Positions 5,634 through 8,779 of a stretch of 8,779 nt of DNA are shown piece by piece. Location of the stretch: contig DLMG01000276.1 of assembly GCA_002479245.1 (NCBI GenBank), positions 1-8,779 on the forward strand, in the 5' to 3' direction. Below the pieces are notes generated by a model that was not told where the DNA came from, did not search any database, and worked only from the letters and a program-made list of their open reading frames with translations. The stretch is from Verrucomicrobia subdivision 3 bacterium UBA7542. GTDB lineage: Bacteria > Verrucomicrobiota > Verrucomicrobiia > Limisphaerales > UBA11358. Position numbers and translations under genes: made by a program. Within the stretch, counting starts at the first letter, position 1. Each line of letters starts with the position of its first letter.

Positions 5634-6869
5634 TTACGACTTGTTGCTTACAGGGCGAGCGTTAGCGGAACCCGAAATGACCGCCGCCGCGAACAGGCCC
5701 AGCGTGGCACATGCAACCCAGTAGGCTGTCGGGTTGACTGTGAAGATTTTCATCCCCACGCCCGGACCGATGATGAGTGCCGTCGCCCAGGTCAGCCCGG
5801 AGACGCCCATGTAACGTCCCCGCATCTGCGGCGGCGCGAGGTCGGCGAGGTAAGCCGAAGCCGTCGGCATGGTTATCATTTCGCCCAGGGTGAAAACGGT
5901 CATGCAAATCACCAGCGCGGACACCGTGTGCGCAAACGCATTGAGCGCGAAACCCACGCCGCAAAGCGCATAACCGGCGGCCATGACGCGCCGCGCGGGA
6001 AATCTTCGGGTAAAGACGGTCAGCGGCAGTTCAAAAAACACGACCAGTGCGCCGTTCAGGGAAACCATGGCGCCGTAAGTGGCGGCGGAAAATCCCTGGT
6101 GCGTCACGTGCAGCCCAAAGGTTGAGGCCATTTGAAAAAACAGGAGGGCAATGGTGAAATTCGCCAGGAGCAACTGGTGAAGCCGGTAGTCCCGCCGCAG
6201 CACCCGCAGCGCCTGGCCCCAACCGGCGTGGTCCTGCTGGACGCGCGTGCTGCGAGGCAGCGCCAGCAGCGCCACCAATCCAAACAAGACGGATGTGCCC
6301 GCGTCTCCCGCGAACAGCCAGAAGTAACCGTAGGCCGCCAGAAAACCCGCGGTGGCCGGGCCGAAGGCAAATCCCGCGTTGAACGCCATGCGTAGGGCGG
6401 CAAAAGCCGTAATCCGTTGGCCGGCGGGCACAAGGTCCGTAAGCAGCGCCGCGCTGGCCGGACGATAAAACTCATTCGTCAGCCCCGTGAGCGCGGTCAA
6501 CACGACGATGACCGGCATACTCCGCGCCTGCGAAAGAAGCAACATCGCCACCGCACCCGAAAACATCGAGAGCACAATGGTTGTGCGCCGCCCCAGGCGA
6601 TCCGCCGAATGACCGCCCAACAGGGACGCCAGCAAATTTCCCACGCCGTAAGCTCCGACCGCCAGACCCGCCTCGCCCACCGTGTAGCCTCGGCCTGTGA
6701 GATACAGCGTGAGGAACGGCACGACGAACGCCCCAAACTTGTTCAGAAACGTGCCGAAGAAAAGAATCCACGCCGGCTGCGGCAAGGCGCGCAGACTTGC
6801 CAGCAACGTCTCGCGCCGAGTCGTTTCACCCGGCAATACGTCGGGACGAAAAGATTCTTCGGCATTCAT
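5634..6869 (-). CDS. MFS transporter, drug:H+ antiporter (DHA1)-like
   Basis: A 411-residue inner-membrane protein with about twelve hydrophobic segments and a short cytoplasmic N-terminus; length is normal for 12-TM MFS exporters. Motif A is clear in the loop after TM2 (GGHSADRLGRRTTI, residues 85-98). A motif-C-like segment (NAGFAFGPATAGFL, 164-177) is typical of antiporters, and the second half has the matching LGEMITMPTASAYLADLAP segment (328-346). Such proteins usually export small molecules or drugs in exchange for protons; the substrate cannot be predicted. The nearest look is MdtH/YceL-like, weakly. The ATG at 6869 has no clear Shine-Dalgarno. The HNH gene ends 78 bases upstream with a strong hairpin between them, so the two are probably separate transcripts. 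Confidence 0.9.
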   Translation of the reverse strand: MNAEESFRPDVLPGETTRRETLLASLRALPQPAWILFFGTFLNKFGAFVVPFLTLYLTGRGYTVGEAGLAVGAYGVGNLLASLLGGHSADRLGRRTTIVLSMFSGAVAMLLLSQARSMPVIVVLTALTGLTNEFYRPASAALLTDLVPAGQRITAFAALRMAFNAGFAFGPATAGFLAAYGYFWLFAGDAGTSVLFGLVALLALPRSTRVQQDHAGWGQALRVLRRDYRLHQLLLANFTIALLFFQMASTFGLHVTHQGFSAATYGAMVSLNGALVVFFELPLTVFTRRFPARRVMAAGYALCGVGFALNAFAHTVSALVICMTVFTLGEMITMPTASAYLADLAPPQMRGRYMGVSGLTWATALIIGPGVGMKIFTVNPTAYWVACATLGLFAAAVISGSANARPVSNKS

Positions 6870-6907
6870 TTCGAATTTGGTTTCACGTTATCGTTTGTCC
6901 TTCGGAA

Positions 6908-6933
6908 GAGCGAGCATCACGTGGTGCTCGCTC
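6908..6933. terminator. Strong hairpin between HNH and MFS genes
   Basis: GAGCGAGCA (6908-6916) and TGCTCGCTC (6925-6933) form a perfect 9-bp stem just after the HNH stop codon. On the plus strand it is followed by TTTTTT at 6941-6946; on the minus strand, the direction of the HNH gene, no T-run follows. It probably ends or attenuates HNH transcription before the MFS gene, but is not a textbook intrinsic terminator in that direction. Confidence 0.5.
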
Positions 6934-6947
6934 TCCTGGATTTTTTG

Positions 6948-7532
6948 TTATTCATTGAGGAACAGCTTCCATTCCGCGACGCCGTGGGCATTGCGGATGA
7001 GCGCCGACACCGGCAGTTCCTTCGGGGCACGCGGCGCCTTGAGCAGCTTCAGGCCGGCTTCGTGCGGCAGACGATTGCCCTTGCGGGCGTTTACGTCTTT
7101 GCCCGACCAGACCAGGTTTTCCCAAGTATCCCTGCCGCCGCGCGAACGCGGCATGACGTGGTCGAGGCTGCCTTCGTCGGGATGCAGCACGCGGCCGGTG
7201 TACTGGCAGCGGTTGCCGTCGCGTTCGCGAATCGCCTTCGCGCAGAGCTTCGGGCGCTTCTTCGGAACTCTGGCGAAATTCACCGCGACGATGACTGTCG
7301 GCACGCGGATCGGGCCGCGCACGGTCTGCACGGCGTTGTCCTGCGGGCGCATCGGCAGCGTGATCCACTCGTCCCACGTCACGGGACGGATGTGGTTCTC
7401 GCCTTCGATTTCCAGAGCCGTGCCGACGTTGGTGGCCATCATGCAGAACGCCTCTTGCGGCGTGCGCATGTTGATCGCCTGCCAGTTGCGGTTCAGCACC
7501 AGCACGATCGTCTTGTTCAGTATGTCGTTCAT
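6948..7532 (-). CDS. HNH endonuclease (HNH_5/McrA-like)
   Basis: A 194-residue protein. The N-terminal half (TIVLVLNRNWQAINMRTPQEAF, residues 8-29) matches the small leader domain of bacterial HNH proteins of this type. The nuclease core spans about 100-160: C109 in RDGNRCQYTGR, the DH pair at 124-125 (SLDHVMPRSRGG), N139 (TWENLVW) and N148 (VNARKGNRLP). The usual first zinc pair is reduced to one Cys (CQYTG instead of CQYCG), so zinc binding may be absent, while the catalytic His and Asn are kept. The ATG at 7532 is chosen because the N-terminal domain begins there; an upstream TTG (7652) would add 40 residues translated from the tRNA-Gln gene. It lies 54 nt downstream of a tRNA array on the same strand with no visible terminator between, so it may be co-transcribed with it. 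Substrate unknown; DNA nicking is the family default. Confidence 0.85.
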   Translation of the reverse strand: MNDILNKTIVLVLNRNWQAINMRTPQEAFCMMATNVGTALEIEGENHIRPVTWDEWITLPMRPQDNAVQTVRGPIRVPTVIVAVNFARVPKKRPKLCAKAIRERDGNRCQYTGRVLHPDEGSLDHVMPRSRGGRDTWENLVWSGKDVNARKGNRLPHEAGLKLLKAPRAPKELPVSALIRNAHGVAEWKLFLNE

Positions 7533-7586
7533 AAAAGTTTTCGGGTGTTTGTTCTTTGTTGGTGCTGGCGCAATGCGATTGGAAAT

Positions 7587-7661
7587 TGGCTGCCGCTGCT
7601 GGTAACGCTCCAGCTCTACCTGTTTCAGAGACAGGTGTGCAGACTTCCACACTCAGCGGCA
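7587..7661 (-). tRNA. tRNA-like Gln (CUG), G55 elbow
   Basis: 75 nt with CCA. The acceptor TGCCGCT/AGCGGCA has U1-A72 and G73, as expected for Gln. The anticodon loop CTCTGAA gives CUG on a perfect 5-bp stem. The T-loop AGCGTTA has A54, G55 and U58; the D-loop carries A18-G19. It is the last tRNA of the array in the direction of transcription. Confidence 0.85.
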
Positions 7662-7665
7662 GAAT

Positions 7666-7739
7666 TGGTAGCCCGTGCTGGTAATTCTCCAGCGTCCGCA
7701 GTTTGTAGGACTGCCGCTCTGATTTTGAGCTAACGGGCT
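7666..7739 (-). tRNA. tRNA-like Val (UAC), G55/A56 elbow, C33
   Basis: 74 nt with CCA. Acceptor AGCCCGT/ACGGGCT, A73. Anticodon loop CCTACAA on GCAGT/ACTGC, so U33 is C. The T-loop AGAATTA has A54, G55, A56 and U58; the D-loop AAAATCA has no G18 or G19. One of two members that lost both G19 and C56. Confidence 0.8.
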
Positions 7740-7744
7740 GCGAT

Positions 7745-7818
7745 TGGCTGCCTCGCTTGGATTCGCACCAAGGCCCTCGGGGTCAAAGCCCGGCATGCTG
7801 CTGTTACACCACGAGGCA
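7745..7818 (-). tRNA. tRNA-like Gln (UUG), G55 elbow
   Basis: 74 nt with CCA. The acceptor TGCCTCG/CGAGGCA with U1-A72 and G73 agrees with Gln identity. Anticodon loop CTTTGAC; the first anticodon-stem pair is a C-A mismatch. T-loop TGCGAAT with G55 C56; D-loop with A18-G19. Confidence 0.87.
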
Positions 7819-7823
7819 AATGT

Positions 7824-7900
7824 TGGTGGAGCCGGAGGTAGTTGCAACCTCACCATACCGGATTAAAAGTCCGGTGCCGGTCTGCTGTGGCTTCGACTCC
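7824..7900 (-). tRNA. tRNA-like Lys (UUU), G55 elbow
   Basis: 77 nt with CCA. Acceptor GGAGTCG/CGGCTCC with one G-U, A73. Anticodon loop CTTTTAA on a perfect CCGGA/TCCGG stem. T-loop TGCAACT with G55 C56; D-loop ACAGCAGACC with A18-G19 on a 3-bp stem. Confidence 0.85.
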
Positions 7901-7907
7901 ATGAAAC

Positions 7908-7984
7908 TGGTGCTCGCGGCAGGGTTTGCACCTGCACTGGCGACGCTCTCGACGTCGTGCCTCTGCTAGTTGGGCTACACGAGC
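7908..7984 (-). tRNA. tRNA-like Leu (GAG)?, G55 elbow, C33
   Basis: 77 nt with CCA. Acceptor GCTCGTG/CGCGAGC, A73. Anticodon loop TCGAGAG on a perfect CGACG/CGTCG stem, so position 33 is C. T-loop TGCAAAC with G55 C56; D-loop CAACTAGCAGA, where G18 of the usual CTGGCAG context is A. The variable loop is short, which is atypical for Leu, so the identity is uncertain. Confidence 0.78.
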
Positions 7985-7990
7985 GGAAAT

Positions 7991-8065
7991 TGGAGCCCCC
8001 ACCCGGAATTGCACCGGACTGGCTCCCATACCAAAGGAGTGCATCGCTCAAAATGCTTTGGGGGC
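7991..8065 (-). tRNA. tRNA-like Thr (GGU), G55 elbow
   Basis: 75 nt with CCA. Acceptor GCCCCCA/TGGGGGC, U73. Anticodon loop TTGGTAT on CTCCT/GGGAG. T-loop TGCAATT with G55 C56; D stem GCAT/ATGC with loop TTTGAGCG carrying A18-G19. U73 is unusual for Thr in many bacteria, so the charging identity is not certain. Confidence 0.82.
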
Positions 8066-8073
8066 GTGAAAAC

Positions 8074-8151
8074 TGGTGTCCCTGACCGGCTTTGCTCCGG
8101 TGATCTCCTGCATGAGAGGCAGGCGTGTTGGCTGGACTACACCACAGGGAC
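8074..8151 (-). tRNA. tRNA-like Glu (CUC), G55 elbow
   Basis: 78 nt with CCA. Acceptor GTCCCTG/CAGGGAC, A73. Anticodon loop CTCTCAT on CCTGC/GCAGG. T-loop AGCAAAG with A54 G55 C56; D stem GTGT/ACAC with loop AGTCCAGCCA, A18-G19 in place of GG. Confidence 0.85.
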
Positions 8152-8156
8152 AAAAG

Positions 8157-8233
8157 TGGTGAGGGCAGAAGGATTCGCACCTTCAACCTGGTGCATGTGA
8201 CGCACCCGCTCTGACTGGCTGAGCTATGCCCTC
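8157..8233 (-). tRNA. tRNA-like Val (CAC), G55 elbow
   Basis: 77 nt with CCA. Acceptor GAGGGCA/TGCCCTC, A73. Anticodon loop GTCACAT on GGTGC/GCACC. T stem GAAGG/CCTTC with loop TGCGAAT; D-loop AGCCAGTCA with A18-G19. Otherwise a textbook cloverleaf. Confidence 0.87.
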
Positions 8234-8237
8234 GAAA

Positions 8238-8312
8238 TGGTGGGAGCGGAGAGTGCCGCCCTCTCTGCCTCTCGCATGTCAAACGAGCGCTCTGCTGATG
8301 AGCTACGCCCCC
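8238..8312 (-). tRNA. tRNA-like Val (GAC), G55 elbow
   Basis: 75 nt with CCA. Acceptor GGGGGCG/CGCTCCC with one G-U, A73. Anticodon loop TTTGACAT-type (GAC). T stem GAGAG/CTCTC with loop GGCGGCA, so G54 G55 C56; D-loop ATCAGCA with A18-G19. Confidence 0.83.
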
Positions 8313-8316
8313 AAAC

Positions 8317-8398
8317 TGAAGCGGGTGAACGGAATCGCACCGTCGGCGCGGCCTTGGCACGGCCGTCCCGCAACGCGGGAATGTTGAATCACACCCGC
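8317..8398 (-). tRNA. tRNA-like Gly (GCC), aberrant D-arm, UCA tail
   Basis: The acceptor GCGGGTG/CACCCGC with U73 and the anticodon loop GTGCCAA (GCC) on CGGCC/GGCCG fit Gly. T-loop TGCGATT has G55 C56. No normal D-arm forms; instead a TCCCGC-GTT-GCGGGA hairpin sits before the anticodon arm after a spare TGATTCAACAT. The 3' end is UCA rather than CCA, so this copy may be decayed or need CCA repair. Confidence 0.65.
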
Positions 8399-8401
8399 AA
8401 A

Positions 8402-8477
8402 TGGCGTCCCCGACCGGAGTCTCACCGGCAGCCTGACGCTTAGGACGCGCCTGCTCTGTGTTTTGAGCTACGGGGAC
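8402..8477 (-). tRNA. tRNA-like Arg (CCU), G55/A56 elbow
   Basis: 76 nt with CCA. Acceptor GTCCCCG/CGGGGAC, G73. Anticodon loop GTCCTAA. D stem GCTC/GAGC with loop AAAACACA, which has no G at all. T-loop TGAGACT has G55 and A56. Second member in which G19 and C56 are both missing. Confidence 0.83.
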
Positions 8478-8484
8478 AAAAGGC

Positions 8485-8576
8485 TGGTACGCGCGTCCGG
8501 TAACGCTCCGGAACTCGGCACTCATCTAGTGCGACTCCGCTTATAAGGCGGACGGTTCTCTTTGAACTACGCGCGC
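8485..8576 (-). tRNA. tRNA-like with UAU anticodon (Ile-type), long variable arm, G55 elbow
   Basis: 92 nt with CCA. Acceptor GCGCGCG/CGCGCGT with G1-U72, A73. Anticodon loop CTTATAA on TCCGC/GCGGA. A long variable arm with a GCACT/AGTGC stem, a class II feature normally limited to Leu, Ser and Tyr. T-loop AGCGTTA (A54 G55 C56 U58); D-loop only AAAGA with A-G. Charging identity unclear. Confidence 0.75.
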
Positions 8577-8577
8577 A

Positions 8578-8669
8578 TGGCGGAATGCCGTGGACTTGCA
8601 CCACACTCCCGTTTCCGGGAGCGCACTGTTTAGCAAACAGGCCCGGTTCGCTTGTCCGGTTGACATTCC
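8578..8669 (-). tRNA. tRNA-like Ser (GCU), long variable arm, G55 elbow
   Basis: 92 nt with CCA. Acceptor GGAATGT/GCATTCC, G73, as expected for Ser. Anticodon loop TTGCTAA. A long variable arm CTCCCG-GAAA-CGGGAG. D stem CCGG/CCGG with loop ACAAGCGAA carrying A18-G19. T-loop TGCAAGT with G55 C56. Confidence 0.87.
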
Positions 8670-8673
8670 TAAT

Positions 8674-8757
8674 TGGTCGGCGTGGGGAGACTTGCACTCC
8701 CAAGGCTGTTCGGGTTTGAGCCGAACCGGTCTGCTATTCCCTGTGAACCACACGCCG
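8674..8757 (-). tRNA. tRNA-like Leu (CAA)?, long D-loop, G55 elbow
   Basis: 84 nt with CCA. Acceptor CGGCGTG/CACGCCG, A73. Anticodon loop CTCAAAC on TTCGG/CCGAA. A very long D-loop holds the GGAATAGCAGAC segment, like the Leu GGAATTGGTAGAC with GG changed to AG. The variable loop is short, which is unusual for Leu. T-loop TGCAAGT with G55 C56. It abuts the next tRNA with no spacer. Confidence 0.75.
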
Positions 8758-8779
8758 GTCGGCGACCCGGGACTTGCAC
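8758..8779 (-). tRNA. 3' end of another tRNA of the same array, cut by the window edge
   Basis: Only the T-loop TGCAAGT (again G55 C56), the 3' half of the T stem (CCCGG), the acceptor strand GTCGCCG and A73 are visible. The array therefore continues to the right. The CCA appears incomplete because the next tRNA begins at 8757. Confidence 0.7.

Noticed and set aside
5448..6125. Plus-strand open frames opposite the MFS gene (5448-6125, 6417-7733, 6697-7605)
   Set aside because: Antisense shadows of the MFS and HNH genes; compositions rich in Arg, His and Gln and no domain signals.
7533..7652. 40-residue N-terminal extension of the HNH protein from a TTG at 7652
   Set aside because: It would be translated from inside the tRNA-Gln (CUG) gene, and the family's N-terminal domain begins at the ATG of 7532.
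7653..8525. Long minus-strand frames across the array (e.g. 7863-8525) and plus-strand frames read as proteins
   Set aside because: They run through the tRNA genes; the translations are low-complexity and the DNA is explained by cloverleaf structures.
7587..8779. CRISPR array reading of the regularly spaced region
   Set aside because: The similar words (such as ACTTGCAC and ATTCGCAC) are T-loops of distinct tRNAs; unit lengths vary from 74 to 92 and there are no identical repeats.
7587..8779. Treating the tRNA-like genes as plain pseudogenes
   Set aside because: Acceptor, anticodon and T stems are almost all intact and CCA is encoded; the departures are the same few positions in all members.

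Overview
The window is GC-rich bacterial DNA, nearly all of it coded on the minus strand, with an accessory-region character: an AbiE-like toxin-antitoxin-type pair, an IS110-family insertion sequence, gene remnants, an MFS exporter, and a dense tRNA array with an HNH gene. The gene types and base composition would fit a Verrucomicrobiota- or Planctomycetota-type genome. That is an impression only, since no phylogenetic marker is present.

Layout. 1-425 (-): N-terminal part of an unrecognised protein with four cysteines that may form a zinc ribbon, running off the left edge. 620-3152 (-): a probable three-gene unit transcribed right to left, with an AbiEi-type wHTH/PD-(D/E)xK-like protein (2025-3152), an AbiEii-type nucleotidyltransferase (1219-2028, ATGA overlap) and a small DUF6155-like protein (620-1177). 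The start of this unit sits in an ordered array of eight TTTCA/TGAAA half-sites (3111-3231), a likely operator. 3240-3816: non-coding or decayed DNA with a possible minus-strand gene remnant, a C-terminal fragment of an SRAP (YedK/HMCES) gene, and four tandem heptamers. 3817-5186 (+): an IS110-family element whose predicted ends lie in an 11-bp direct repeat; a 104-nt hairpin lies inside the 3' end of its transposase gene. 5187-5633: intergenic DNA with several palindromes. 5634-6869 (-): MFS transporter. 6948-7532 (-): HNH endonuclease.

7587-8779 (-) is the most striking part: 14 complete tRNA-like genes plus one cut by the window edge, separated by only 0-8 nt. All 14 have complete 7-bp acceptor stems (a few G-U pairs) and 13 encode CCA. 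Every one of the 15 has G at position 55 of the T-loop instead of the near-universal U (pseudouridine) 55. Eleven have A18-G19 instead of G18-G19 in the D-loop. In two the G19 and C56 partners are both lost. The whole set has therefore changed the D-loop/T-loop elbow in a coordinated way while keeping recognisable anticodons (Gln x2, Val x3, Lys, Leu x2, Thr, Glu, Gly, Arg, Ile-type, Ser).

GUGC in place of GTpsiC, together with loss of G18G19, is known from the non-proteinogenic cell-wall tRNA-Gly of Staphylococcus. Here it spans an entire multi-isoacceptor array. The HNH gene lies 54 nt downstream on the same strand with no visible terminator between, so the two may form one unit. The purpose of the array (specialised aminoacyl donors, decoys, or phage/plasmid tRNAs) cannot be read from sequence alone.
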